A stretch of DNA of 64,000 nucleotides. Source: Glaciecola sp041380235. GTDB lineage: Bacteria; Pseudomonadota; Gammaproteobacteria; Enterobacterales; Alteromonadaceae. The notes under the pieces are model-generated. The model ran no database searches. It worked only from the letters and a program-made list of their open reading frames with translations, and was not told the DNA's origin. Location: contig NZ_JBGIYY010000022.1 in the NCBI RefSeq assembly GCF_041380235.1, positions 14,761 to 78,760 of the forward strand. Reading direction: 5' to 3'. Both the position numbers and the translations under genes were made by a program. Below, one piece after another: positions 19,230 through 27,644 of the stretch (the stretch's first letter is position 1; the number at the start of each line of letters is the position of its first letter).

Positions 19230-19370
19230 GGTTTACCTCATATTTATATGGACATTAATTGATGCAATAGTTGCTCGAACAAGCACTTAATTGACAAGCG
19301 CGGCATGCTGGTATAGCTCCAGTAGATGCAAAGTCAGCGTGTTATATTTCGTTAACATTCTGTTTGCTTA

Positions 19371-19832
19371 CTATGGTATGTAATAGTGTGAATAAGGTGT
19401 GTAAGGCATAGGCGTTACGCGATATTCAGGTTGCAAAAATGCAACAATATCTATGAGCTCCGTTACCGTCATAACATCATTATAGTTTTGCATAAGTGAT
19501 TCACCGGTATCTTCGTTAGTAGTTTCCCACTTTGGGCCTTTTGATATGCGATGTGAAGGATTGATGATACTGGTAACAAGTTCGGCGTATGTCGTTATCT
19601 TGGGTGAAGCGCCACCCAACCTTATTTTTGTTGTGAGTGGACTGTCAATGGTGCTGTCGTCCATACCATCTAAAGTGTGACAGGCCATACATTGATGTTT
19701 TATAAAAACCAGTTTGCCTGCATCAACATTGCCTTCAGGAAGGCTAAATCCAGTTGGTGAGTCTGCACCTTTTCCACATCCCATCAAGAGCGCTATTAAG
19801 CTAGCAATAATGCATATATTGACTTTATTCAT
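19371..19832 (-). CDS. Monohaem c-type cytochrome lipoprotein
   Basis: A 153-aa exported protein with a lipobox (LIALLMGC, Cys19) and one haem site CMACH in HQCMACHTLDGMDD. The C-terminal part contains candidate Met ligands (VMTVTELIDIVAFLQPEY). The fold is that of a small class I cytochrome attached to the membrane, able to carry electrons to or from an envelope oxidoreductase. Partner unknown. A perfect TTGAC-N4-GTCAA box is centred 80 bp upstream of the start, so control by the FixK/FNR-type regulator is likely. Confidence 0.85.
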   Translation of the reverse strand: MNKVNICIIASLIALLMGCGKGADSPTGFSLPEGNVDAGKLVFIKHQCMACHTLDGMDDSTIDSPLTTKIRLGGASPKITTYAELVTSIINPSHRISKGPKWETTNEDTGESLMQNYNDVMTVTELIDIVAFLQPEYRVTPMPYTPYSHYYIP

Positions 19833-19904
19833 ACTATTTCTCCTAGTCTTTATTGAGTTTCGTAGAATGATAAATTAAGCCTACATCAAGCTTCGTTTCA
19901 AAAT

Positions 19905-19918
19905 TTGACGCGGGTCAA
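19905..19918. promoter_or_regulatory. FNR/FixK-type box
   Basis: TTGACGCGGGTCAA is a perfect inverted repeat TTGAC-N4-GTCAA, one base per half-site from the FNR consensus TTGAT-N4-ATCAA. It lies between the divergent cytochrome c gene (start 19832) and the Crp/FNR-type gene (start 20062) and could serve either, including autoregulation. Confidence 0.7.
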
Positions 19919-20061
19919 ATAAGCTATTGTATTTCTGTGATTTCGAATAAGTAGTAGCCACAATTGCTTAAGTACAACTCCGAATATTCAGTAGATAGGG
20001 CTTGCTATAAGATGGCTAGAAATGACTGGTAAATGCCTTAGTTGTTTGCAAGGAGACAAAT

Positions 20062-20760
20062 ATGAATCATGCTGTAATCGAGAGAAAGCAAGAGAATAAG
20101 CAACAGATACATACTGCTCTAACGAGTTTGAATAGGCATGTTCAGTGCGAACCCACCGTTAACTTTTGTTCGCACAAAATATTTCAAAAGAAAGATGCAT
20201 TGTATCGGGCGGGGGACCGTTTTGATGGCATCTATATGTTGCGGTCGGGCTCGGCTAAATCGGTGATTCATTCAAGCGACGGCGAACAGTATGTAGGAAA
20301 CTTCTTACTGCCTGGCGACCTCATTGGGCTTGATGGATTCAGTCAGCATAGCTACAAGTGTAGCGTGGTTTTTTTAGAAACCAGTAGCGTCGTATTTTAT
20401 AAAGAAGCGGATATCTACAAACTGCTTCAAAACTCAGACGTTTTTAGAACCGATTTGCTGCAACAAATGAGCACAGCATTAGTGCTTGAAGAAGAAAGGC
20501 AGTTGGCGCGCAGAGAGTTCTCAAGCAAGCAAAGAGTGGCGGCATTTTTACTTAATTATGCACAGCGCCTTAAATCTTGCGACTTGAGTCATGAAGCTTT
20601 TACCCTCACCATGTCGCGCACCGATATTGCAAATCATACCGGTATGGTGATCGAAACGGTAAGTAGAGTATTTAGACAGCTTGAACAAGAGAATTTGATT
20701 GCATTCAAACATCGTTATTTACGCATAGTCAACAAAGCGGGATTGCAAGAACTATTATGA
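20062..20760 (+). CDS. Crp/FNR-family transcription regulator, FixK-like (no Fe-S cluster)
   Basis: A 232-aa regulator with a cyclic-nucleotide-binding-like beta barrel (about 35-150), a dimer helix and a C-terminal winged helix (about 170-230). The recognition helix reads MVIETVSRVFRQ, with the E-xx-SR residues that in FNR contact TTGAT-N4-ATCAA. The N-terminus has only Cys29 and Cys36; the four-cysteine set that holds the FNR [4Fe-4S] cluster is absent, also at the Cys122 position. It therefore cannot sense O2 as FNR does and resembles FixK, which is controlled through FixLJ. FNR-type boxes occur upstream of it, of two cytochromes and of the N-ATPase operon. Confidence 0.88.
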   Translation: MNHAVIERKQENKQQIHTALTSLNRHVQCEPTVNFCSHKIFQKKDALYRAGDRFDGIYMLRSGSAKSVIHSSDGEQYVGNFLLPGDLIGLDGFSQHSYKCSVVFLETSSVVFYKEADIYKLLQNSDVFRTDLLQQMSTALVLEEERQLARREFSSKQRVAAFLLNYAQRLKSCDLSHEAFTLTMSRTDIANHTGMVIETVSRVFRQLEQENLIAFKHRYLRIVNKAGLQELL

Positions 20761-20891
20761 CCACCCCATAGTGGCAACAAGTTGAGTAAACGTTCGATGA
20801 TTTTTCCCTTAGTTATTTTGCATTTGCTTGCATCACACTCTCGTTTGCTATGCCTTATTTTGGTAAATAAATGGTCGCTTGTGGCTAAGGC

Positions 20892-21359
20892 TTACCTATT
20901 TATGGAATGGCAGTTTGTGCATCCCCCTGCGACTTTGCCTGCATAATAGTAGTTTGGGTTTTGCAATGATGCTGCGTTTCTTGCCTGATCAACTTTAGCC
21001 GCAAAACTTTGCATTTGTTCTTGTAGCTTTGGATGATTTCCACCAGGCGATCCTTCCTTGAGCTTTGATGCAGTTCTTTCCATACCTTTTAATGCAATTA
21101 TTACTCGTTCACGCTGCAATTCTACGCCACTTTCATTTGGTTCATAAAAATCACTTAGCGCACTGTCAAGTAGCACCATTTGCTGGGCTAATTTTGACAT
21201 GTCAGAGCGAAGCTCAGCAGGCTGTGTATATTTAAAATCGGGCGGATAGGTCACTTTTCGTATCGATTCTGAAAATTGATTGCTACAGGCCGCAATGAAC
21301 ATTGCACAAGTGATCCCGACTATTGTGCCTGTACACCTTTTGATCGTTTGTAATCGCAT
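20892..21359 (-). CDS. Cytochrome c'/c556-type lipoprotein
   Basis: About 155 aa. A signal with lipobox FIAAC is followed by a four-helix-bundle-like sequence. A single haem motif CTNCH sits five residues from the C-terminus (GGCTNCHSINR), the arrangement of cytochrome c' and c556. ATG 21359 is chosen because the signal peptide starts there; the reading frame extends upstream to 21434 without support. These cytochromes bind small gases or carry electrons; no partner is evident. A canonical FNR box lies 93 bp upstream. Confidence 0.82.
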   Translation of the reverse strand: MRLQTIKRCTGTIVGITCAMFIAACSNQFSESIRKVTYPPDFKYTQPAELRSDMSKLAQQMVLLDSALSDFYEPNESGVELQRERVIIALKGMERTASKLKEGSPGGNHPKLQEQMQSFAAKVDQARNAASLQNPNYYYAGKVAGGCTNCHSINR

Positions 21360-21451
21360 GTTATATGACCTCAATAAAGGTAGTTTGCTGAACGTTTGAA
21401 GCGTTGAACACTTTATGTTTGAGGATAGTAGCAAACAGCTATCGGTCTTTT

Positions 21452-21465
21452 TTGATCAATATCAA
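21452..21465. promoter_or_regulatory. Canonical FNR/FixK box
   Basis: TTGATCAATATCAA exactly matches TTGAT-N4-ATCAA. It lies in the divergent region between the cytochrome c' gene (start 21359) and atpD (start 21667). Its position fits activation of the cytochrome gene, while the box at 21531 fits atpD. Confidence 0.8.
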
Positions 21466-21530
21466 AAATAAGCTCAAGGACTTAACTCACTTTTTTAGCC
21501 TGATAGAACCTGTTAATTGCTATTGCATTT

Positions 21531-21544
21531 TTGACATGCGTCAA
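21531..21544. promoter_or_regulatory. FNR/FixK-type box in front of the N-ATPase operon
   Basis: TTGACATGCGTCAA is a perfect TTGAC-N4-GTCAA palindrome, the same variant as at 19905. A -10-like CTATAT/TATATG lies at about 21563-21569, close to the spacing expected for class II activation (site near -41.5). The predicted transcript would start about 90 bp before atpD. Confidence 0.7.
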
Positions 21545-21580
21545 ACTCATCTTAATAGGGTGCTATATGATCATATTATG

Positions 21581-21622
21581 TTGATCTTGATCTTGATCTT
21601 GATGTTGATGTCGATGTCGAAC
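21581..21622. repeat. Seven tandem hexamers (TTGATC type) in the atpD leader
   Basis: Three TTGATC units are followed by two TTGATG, one TCGATG and one TCGAAC. The array lies between the putative promoter and atpD, so it is probably transcribed in the 5' leader. The gradual divergence towards the 3' end suggests slippage expansion from that side. Confidence 0.8.
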
Positions 21623-21666
21623 GGTAAATATTAATCGCCGATCAGTGCCAGTTACAAAGTGAGACA

Positions 21667-23130
21667 ATGAATAAACCGAGTAATACTACTTCCCAAAATC
21701 CTCAACCTGATATTGATGTAATAACAGTCGCACAAGGTGAGGTTATTGCCGTGCGCGGCAGTGTAGTGGATGTCATGTTCACCGGTAAGCTGCCTGCAGT
21801 TCGAAATTTACTCAAATTAGAAAAGAGCGATGATGGCAATGCCGCTATATTGCTTGAGGTACAAACGCAGTTAGATGCAAAGCGAGTAAGGGCGATTGCT
21901 TTAACACCAACGGCCGGCCTTAGCAGAGGAGCGGCTATTCAGGATACTGGCGGCCCACTTACAGCACCAGTTGGTCCCGAAATTTTGTCTCGCATGTTTG
22001 ATGTGTTTGGCAATGCGATAGACCAGTTGCCGCAGCCTAAAAATGTTGAATGGCGCTCAGTGCATAACGTTCCGCCGCTGTTGTCTTCACGCTCTACAAA
22101 AACAGAAGTGTTTAGCACTGGCATTAAAGTCATCGACTTATTGGTGCCATTAGAGCGAGGCGGAAAAACAGGGCTTTTTGGCGGTGCAGGTGTGGGTAAA
22201 ACAGTCCTGTTAACGGAAATGATCCACAACATGATAGGTCATCACAATGGCGTAAGTATATTTTGTGGGATTGGCGAAAGGTGTCGCGAAGGAGAAGAGT
22301 TACATCGGGAAATGAAAGAGGCCGGAGTGCTTAAGGACATGGTAATGCTGTTTGGGCAAATGAACGAATTACCCGGTAGCCGATTTAGGGTAGGGCATGC
22401 GGCATTGACCATGGCAGAGTATTTTCGAGACGACGAACAACGCGACGTACTTCTATTAGTAGACAACATTTTTCGTTTCATTCAGGCTGGCTCTGAAGTT
22501 TCTGGTTTGATGGGCCAGATGCCATCTAGACTTGGGTATCAACCCACATTAAGCACAGAGCTTGCGCAGCTAGAAGAGCGAATTGCAAACACCGAGGCAG
22601 GCGCTATTACCTCGATACAAGCGGTATATGTGCCTGCTGATGACTTTACCGATCCGGCTGCAGTGCATACTTTTTCGCATTTATCGGCATCGATTGCACT
22701 GTCGCGAAAGCGCGCTAGCGAAGGACTTTTTCCAGCAGTTGATCCACTGCAATCACATTCAAAAATGTTAACGCCCAGTATTGTTGGCGAGCGTCATTAC
22801 CACTTAGCGCAATTGGCTCGTCAAACATTAGCTAAATATGAAGACTTAAAAGACATCATCGCTATGTTGGGCTTAGAACAGCTATCTCAAAACGACCGTA
22901 AAGTGGTGTCACGAGCTAGACAATTAGAGCGATTTTTAACCCAGCCGTTTTTTACCACCGGACAATTTAGTGGCATGCAGGGCGCAACGGTTAGCCTTGA
23001 GGATACCCTAGACGGTTGCGAACGCATTCTAAACGATGAGTTCAGCACCTATTCAGAAAGTGCTCTTTATATGATTGGGCGCGTAGATGAGGCAAACAAG
23101 ACTAAAGAGCAGCCGACCAATGCTGAATAG
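21667..23130 (+). CDS. atpD: N-ATPase (Na+-type F1F0 ATPase) subunit beta
   Basis: A 487-aa catalytic F1 subunit. Walker A is GGAGVGKT, followed by the GERCREGEELHREM region and DNIFRFIQAGSEVSGLMGQM, which together form the catalytic site. The order of genes beginning with atpD and followed by C, Q, R, B, E, F, A, G is the hallmark of the laterally transferred N-ATPase and differs from the standard atpIBEFHAGDC operon. It is the promoter-proximal gene behind an FNR/FixK-type box and a hexamer array. It overlaps atpC. Confidence 0.95.
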   Translation: MNKPSNTTSQNPQPDIDVITVAQGEVIAVRGSVVDVMFTGKLPAVRNLLKLEKSDDGNAAILLEVQTQLDAKRVRAIALTPTAGLSRGAAIQDTGGPLTAPVGPEILSRMFDVFGNAIDQLPQPKNVEWRSVHNVPPLLSSRSTKTEVFSTGIKVIDLLVPLERGGKTGLFGGAGVGKTVLLTEMIHNMIGHHNGVSIFCGIGERCREGEELHREMKEAGVLKDMVMLFGQMNELPGSRFRVGHAALTMAEYFRDDEQRDVLLLVDNIFRFIQAGSEVSGLMGQMPSRLGYQPTLSTELAQLEERIANTEAGAITSIQAVYVPADDFTDPAAVHTFSHLSASIALSRKRASEGLFPAVDPLQSHSKMLTPSIVGERHYHLAQLARQTLAKYEDLKDIIAMLGLEQLSQNDRKVVSRARQLERFLTQPFFTTGQFSGMQGATVSLEDTLDGCERILNDEFSTYSESALYMIGRVDEANKTKEQPTNAE

Positions 23131-23569
23131 CGCTGATACTAAAGTCATATCAAACTCAGAAAAAGAAACCCTTCAACTGATGCAACTGCAGATACTCTTG
23201 CCCTCAAAAATATTTGCAAACTATGAGGGCATAAAAAGTGTTGTTATTGAGACGCCAGATGGCGCTTTTGGCCTGCTACCAAATCGCAGAGACTTTGTTG
23301 CGAGCCTCGAGCCTGGCATTTTAACTTTTACACTACAGAATCAAGCAGCTAGGTACCTAGCGGTTGACGAAGGCATCGCAATAAAAGAAGGTCACAAGAT
23401 ATATGTGTCGGTTCGAAATGCACATGCAGGCAGCGATTTACTGCAATTAAAACAATTAGTACAAAGCGAATTTATGTCGCTAAGTGAGCAAGATAGAGAG
23501 CTCAAGGCGGTATTAGCTCGTTTGGAAAGCGGCTTTATGCGCGGTTTTAAATCACTGAAGTCTCGGTGA
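23120..23569 (+). CDS. atpC: N-ATPase subunit epsilon
   Basis: About 149 aa. The N-terminal beta sandwich is recognisable (LQILLPSKIFANYEGIKSVV, then ETPDGAFGLLPNRRDFVASL), followed by a C-terminal helical hairpin with LSEQDRELKAVLARLE. Epsilon joins the F1 rotor to the c-ring and can inhibit hydrolysis. ATG 23120 overlaps the atpD stop by 11 nt, which suggests coupled translation; the frame open upstream to 23087 lies inside atpD. Confidence 0.9.
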   Translation: MLNSADTKVISNSEKETLQLMQLQILLPSKIFANYEGIKSVVIETPDGAFGLLPNRRDFVASLEPGILTFTLQNQAARYLAVDEGIAIKEGHKIYVSVRNAHAGSDLLQLKQLVQSEFMSLSEQDRELKAVLARLESGFMRGFKSLKSR

Positions 23570-23650
23570 ATTTACACAGGGTTTGCATTGAAGGTTATAG
23601 CTCTGTTTTGCAATCGTCATAGTGTCAACATTTTGATAGTTGAGTAAAGC

Positions 23651-23962
23651 ATGAAATCAAAGAATGACAGTCGTTTTGTTAACAATGTTCAGAGCAAAGC
23701 AACTCGTAAGCTCAAGGCATTAAATCATCCTGGCCGCTCTGTTTGGATGGGTCTTGGCACTATGGGGATAGTAGGTTGGTCTGTGGCTGTGCCTACTTTA
23801 CTCTGCTTGTTTTTGGGATTATGGCTCGATAAACACTATCAAATGGGATTTAGCTGGACGCTCAACTTGCTCATTGTTGGCATTCTGCTGGGCTGCTTTA
23901 GCGCGTGGCATTGGGTGTCAAAAGAAGCAACAGATCTAAATAAGGAAAATCACGATGACTAA
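23651..23962 (+). CDS. atpQ: N-ATPase accessory membrane protein AtpQ (AtpI-like)
   Basis: A 103-aa protein with two membrane helices (about 40-62 and 70-92) separated by a short loop, the layout of AtpI-like proteins. AtpI family members help c-ring assembly. The position directly before atpR is diagnostic for N-ATPase operons. Its last codons overlap atpR by 8 bp. Confidence 0.85.
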   Translation: MKSKNDSRFVNNVQSKATRKLKALNHPGRSVWMGLGTMGIVGWSVAVPTLLCLFLGLWLDKHYQMGFSWTLNLLIVGILLGCFSAWHWVSKEATDLNKENHDD

Positions 23963-24257
23963 AATGCTGATACTTTCGCTACTTTTTGGCGCAGCATTAG
24001 GTGCTGTGTTTTTTCTTGGCCTTTGGTGGAGCGTGCATAGAGGCCTAAACTCGAAAAATCCAGCCGTATGGTTTTTTATTAGCTTTTTTGTTCGCGTATC
24101 CATGGCGTTGGCAGGCTTTTACTGGATAGCGACATCAGGACAATGGCAGCAAATGATGCTTGCATTATTTGGTTTTGCATTAACTAGATTTATATTAACT
24201 CGTTGGCTTTTGAGTGATACAGATTCGCCGGCAAAGAGTTCAAAGCATGCATCTTAG
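23955..24257 (+). CDS. atpR: N-ATPase subunit AtpR
   Basis: A 100-aa protein with three hydrophobic segments (LILSLLFGAALGAVFFLGLW; FFISFFVRVSMALAGFYWI; MMLALFGFALTRFILTRW). AtpR is unique to N-ATPases. Membrane-embedded arginines in helices 2 and 3 have been proposed to face the c-ring; here Arg lies within FFVRVS and LTRFILTR. It overlaps atpQ by 8 bp and atpB by 11 bp. Confidence 0.88.
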   Translation: MTKMLILSLLFGAALGAVFFLGLWWSVHRGLNSKNPAVWFFISFFVRVSMALAGFYWIATSGQWQQMMLALFGFALTRFILTRWLLSDTDSPAKSSKHAS

Positions 24258-24918
24258 TAGCGATGAGGTGGTTTTTTGGCAGTGGGCTTTCGTCAATCTC
24301 AACCTAACGATTGTGACGACGTGGGGCGTGATGTTGTTGATGAGCTTTGGCGCATGGCTAATTACTAGACACCTAGACAGCGGTCTGCATACCTCACGTT
24401 GGCAAAATGTGCTGGAAATTATAGTGTTAGGGGCTAAATCACAAATACAGGAGGTGGGACTCAAACAGGCGCTTAGGTATCTACCGTTTATTGCAACCCT
24501 ATTTTTGTTCATATTAATCTCAAATTTGTTAGGTGTGTTACCTTGGTATGAGCCACCAACAGGGTCGTTGTCTACCACGATTGCCTTGGCCCTATGTGTG
24601 TTTGTTGCGGTGCCTTTTTTTGGCATTCGTAAACGGGGTTTACGTGCGTACCTTGGCTCCTACATCAAGCCGACACCGATCATGCTTCCGTTTAACATCA
24701 TTAGCGAAATTTCTCGCACCCTGGCTTTAGCGATTCGTTTGTTCGGCAACATCATGAGTGGCGCAATGATTTTGGCGATTTTACTGATGGTTACCCCGTT
24801 TATTTTTCCAATATTAATGAATGTACTGCATCTGCTTACCGGTGTGGTGCAAGCTTATATCTTCAGCATTTTGGCCACCGTTTATATTGCTGCCGCGACG
24901 ACAGGAGAGGCGGCATAA
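24247..24918 (+). CDS. atpB: N-ATPase F0 subunit a
   Basis: A 223-aa polytopic protein. The key stator arginine is in the conserved ALAIRLFGNIMSG, and the C-terminal helix TGVVQAYIFSILATVYI is typical of subunit a. ATG 24247 (MHLSSDEVVFW) is chosen; the open frame back to 24214 lies inside atpR. It forms the ion half-channels with the c-ring. Confidence 0.93.
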   Translation: MHLSSDEVVFWQWAFVNLNLTIVTTWGVMLLMSFGAWLITRHLDSGLHTSRWQNVLEIIVLGAKSQIQEVGLKQALRYLPFIATLFLFILISNLLGVLPWYEPPTGSLSTTIALALCVFVAVPFFGIRKRGLRAYLGSYIKPTPIMLPFNIISEISRTLALAIRLFGNIMSGAMILAILLMVTPFIFPILMNVLHLLTGVVQAYIFSILATVYIAAATTGEAA

Positions 24919-25004
24919 GCACGTGCTTTAATTCTGGTATACCGACTTTACTTAACTATTTACTTAACTGTTTACTCAACTAATGTGTTTTACAAGGAAA
25001 CGAT

Positions 25005-25295
25005 ATGGACAGCATGACTTTAATCGCAATTACGTCAATTATCACTGCCGGCTTAACCATCGCCATCGGCGGTATTGGGCCGGCACTGGGAGAGGGGAAG
25101 TCGGTGGCTAATGCCTTAACAGCGCTAGCGCAGCAACCGGATGCATCTTCTACCATTACCCGTACCCTTTTTGTTGGTTTGGCGATGATTGAGTCGGTGG
25201 CGATTTATTGTTTTGTAGTCGCTATGATCTTGATTTTTGCTAATCCATTTTGGAATTACGCCATTGCCCAAAGCGCAGTGCTCGTAGGAGGCTAA
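25005..25295 (+). CDS. atpE: N-ATPase F0 subunit c with Na+-type ligand set
   Basis: A 96-aa two-helix proteolipid. Helix 1 has GGIGPALGEGKS, with Pro26-xxx-Glu30 where Na+-ATPases have P-xxx-Q/E. Helix 2 has GLAMIESVAIY with Glu63-Ser64, the ES signature of Na+-binding c subunits. Both helices therefore carry a carboxylate, as described for N-ATPases. This is direct sequence support for Na+ rather than H+ transport. AAGGA lies upstream of the ATG; the 86-bp gap before it is the largest within the operon apart from that before atpG. Confidence 0.93.
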   Translation: MDSMTLIAITSIITAGLTIAIGGIGPALGEGKSVANALTALAQQPDASSTITRTLFVGLAMIESVAIYCFVVAMILIFANPFWNYAIAQSAVLVGG

Positions 25296-25297
25296 TT

Positions 25298-26101
25298 GTG
25301 CTATTCGATTGGTTTACGGTGTTTGCCCAAATCGCTAACTTTCTGATTTTAATGTGGTTGCTAAAGCGTTTTTTGTATAAGCCTGTGCTCAACACAATTG
25401 ATGCTAGGGAGCAACGTATCGCCAAATTGTTGTCTGAAACGGAGCAAAGTCAGCAGCAAATGCAAGAGCAGCAAGCTGAATTGAGCGCTAAAAATGTTGC
25501 GTTTGCAGCGGAGCGTGAAGTATTGCTAGAAAGTGCTAAAACAGAGGCTGAACAGCTTAAACAGCAGCTACTGAAACACGCGGCGAATGATGTATCTGAA
25601 CAGCGCACAAAGTGGATCAGCGCGTTAAAAAAAGAGCAAAGCAAGCTTGGCACCGATATTAATCAGCGCACTCAGCAAGCGGTATTTGACGTTGCGCGTA
25701 AAGCCCTAAAAGATTTATCTGGTGAAGAGCTACAAACACAAATTATCCATGTGTTCACACAACAGCTAGCGCAAATGACTGAGCCGCAGCGTCAGCAGTT
25801 TTTGAGCGATAAGCAAAGCGAACTGTTGCTTCGCAGCGCTTCGCCATTAAGTGAACAAAACAAACAATTACTCCAACAAACAATTGAAACTGAGTTATCT
25901 GCGGCGCTGACTATTCAATTTGAACTTGCGCCTGAATTATTAAGCGGTATTGAAATGATTGGCAGCGGTCATAAGCTCAGTTGGAACATAGATGATTATT
26001 TAAGCAAGCTAGAAGGCAGTATTTCTGAGATTGTCAGCCATACCGTAAAGCGGCATCAAGCGCTAAACAGTGAAGGAGCAAAACATGCCGTCATCAAGTG
26101 A
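25298..26101 (+). CDS. atpF: N-ATPase subunit b with delta-like C-terminal domain
   Basis: About 267 aa, much longer than a normal b (about 156 aa). One membrane helix (FDWFTVFAQIANFLILMWLL) and a long charged dimerisation helix (about 40-150) are followed by a region resembling the C-terminal domain of subunit delta, with ASPLSEQNKQLL, FELAPELLSGIEM and a final DDYLSKLEGSI. No separate atpH gene is present, so this protein probably does both stator jobs. GTG 25298 is chosen, since AGGAGG lies 6-8 nt upstream inside the atpE end. It overlaps atpA by 17 bp. Confidence 0.88.
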   Translation: MLFDWFTVFAQIANFLILMWLLKRFLYKPVLNTIDAREQRIAKLLSETEQSQQQMQEQQAELSAKNVAFAAEREVLLESAKTEAEQLKQQLLKHAANDVSEQRTKWISALKKEQSKLGTDINQRTQQAVFDVARKALKDLSGEELQTQIIHVFTQQLAQMTEPQRQQFLSDKQSELLLRSASPLSEQNKQLLQQTIETELSAALTIQFELAPELLSGIEMIGSGHKLSWNIDDYLSKLEGSISEIVSHTVKRHQALNSEGAKHAVIK

Positions 26102-27560
26102 AAGCGCAGGTAACGAAGTTGACATATCGATTGATCAGGCGGTAGAGCACGCATTAGGCTCAGTGCGCAGCGGCACCCATGCTTATGAAGCCAAACTTGA
26201 TAGTAGCGAAGTGGGCCGTGTTAAAAGTGTGGCGACGGGTGTGGCTAAGGTTACCGGTTTACCAGCGGTGGGTTTTGAGGAGCTAGTTGCTTTTCCTAAT
26301 GGCCTCTTTGGTATTGCATTTGACCTGAACCCTGAGGAAGTAAGCGTAGTATTACTGGGTAACTATTGGGATTTACAGACAGGCGATGAAGCAAAGCGCA
26401 CGGGCCGTGTCATGGATGTGCCGGTGGGAGAGGAATTAATTGGTCGAGTCATTAATCCTCTTGGTGAAGCAATGGATGATAAAGGCCCCATAAACTGCGC
26501 CGAGCGAATGCCCATTGAGCGAGCCGCTGCTGCCATCATGGATAGAACACCCGTGAGTGAACCGCTGCAAACTGGCATTAAAGTGGTTGATGCCATGGTG
26601 CCCATTGGACGCGGTCAAAGGGAGTTGATTTTAGGTGATCGTCAAACGGGTAAAACCACGATTGCCATCGATACGATAATCAATCAACGCGATCAAAATG
26701 TGCAGTGCATTTATTGCGCCATTGGTCAGCGTGCTTCGGCAGTGGCTAAAGTGATAGCTGAACTAGAAGCACATGGCGCGATGGCATACACCACGGTGGT
26801 GGTAACCGAAGGTAACGATCCGCCTGGGCTAACGTATATTGCGCCCTATGCTGCCACGAGTATTGCTGAATACTTTATGTATCAGGGCAAAGATGTATTG
26901 ATTGTGTACGACGATTTAACCAATCATGCGCGGGCCTACCGCGAAATATCTCTGTTGCTGCGCCGTCCACCAGGTCGTGAGGCCTTTCCGGGAGATATTT
27001 TTTATATTCATTCACGCTTATTAGAGCGCGCCACTCATTTAAGTGACGCTTTAGGAGGCGGCTCATTAACCGCGCTACCGATTATCGAGACAGAAGCGCA
27101 GAACATGGCGGCCTACATTCCGACTAATTTGATTTCGATTACCGACGGACAGGTTTATTTATCGCCAAAACTTTTTGAATTAGGCGTTTTACCTGCGGTT
27201 GATGTGGGGCGCTCAGTCTCGCGCGTGGGCGGAAAAGCCCAACGTAAAGATTATCGAAAGGTGGCGGGTAAGTTAAAGCTAGCCTATGCCCAGTTTGAAG
27301 AGCTTGAGAGCTTTGCGCGTTTTGGCACGCGGCTCGATACCACCACACAGGCGCAGCTTGAGCATGGAAAACGTATTCGAGCCTGTTTGCAACAGGGCGA
27401 ACATGCGCCGGTGCCAATTGATGCACAAATTGCTTTATTACAGGCTTTAGGTGATGGCAAGTTTGATCAGGTTCCGCTAGCCGACATGGGTCTTGCAGAA
27501 CAATCGCTTTACAGCGCGCTAAATGCCGACACAGTCGATGCACGTGGTGCAGAACGCTGA
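26085..27560 (+). CDS. atpA: N-ATPase subunit alpha
   Basis: A 491-aa F1 regulatory subunit. The nucleotide-binding motif GDRQTGKTTIAIDTI, the conserved MVPIGRGQRELI and DALGGGSLTALPIIETEA are all intact. ATG 26085 is chosen for the AAGGAGC ribosome site 6 nt upstream, within the end of atpF. The N-terminal 40 residues before SSEVGRVKSV are less conserved than in the standard alpha subunit, as usual for N-ATPases. Confidence 0.95.
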   Translation: MPSSSESAGNEVDISIDQAVEHALGSVRSGTHAYEAKLDSSEVGRVKSVATGVAKVTGLPAVGFEELVAFPNGLFGIAFDLNPEEVSVVLLGNYWDLQTGDEAKRTGRVMDVPVGEELIGRVINPLGEAMDDKGPINCAERMPIERAAAAIMDRTPVSEPLQTGIKVVDAMVPIGRGQRELILGDRQTGKTTIAIDTIINQRDQNVQCIYCAIGQRASAVAKVIAELEAHGAMAYTTVVVTEGNDPPGLTYIAPYAATSIAEYFMYQGKDVLIVYDDLTNHARAYREISLLLRRPPGREAFPGDIFYIHSRLLERATHLSDALGGGSLTALPIIETEAQNMAAYIPTNLISITDGQVYLSPKLFELGVLPAVDVGRSVSRVGGKAQRKDYRKVAGKLKLAYAQFEELESFARFGTRLDTTTQAQLEHGKRIRACLQQGEHAPVPIDAQIALLQALGDGKFDQVPLADMGLAEQSLYSALNADTVDARGAER

Positions 27561-27644
27561 TGCAACCACCATGCAAGGTGAAAATGCTAGCCATGTTCAA
27601 ACACATGCTAACTATGCAAGCATCCCTTATCTGCGAGGCGACTT

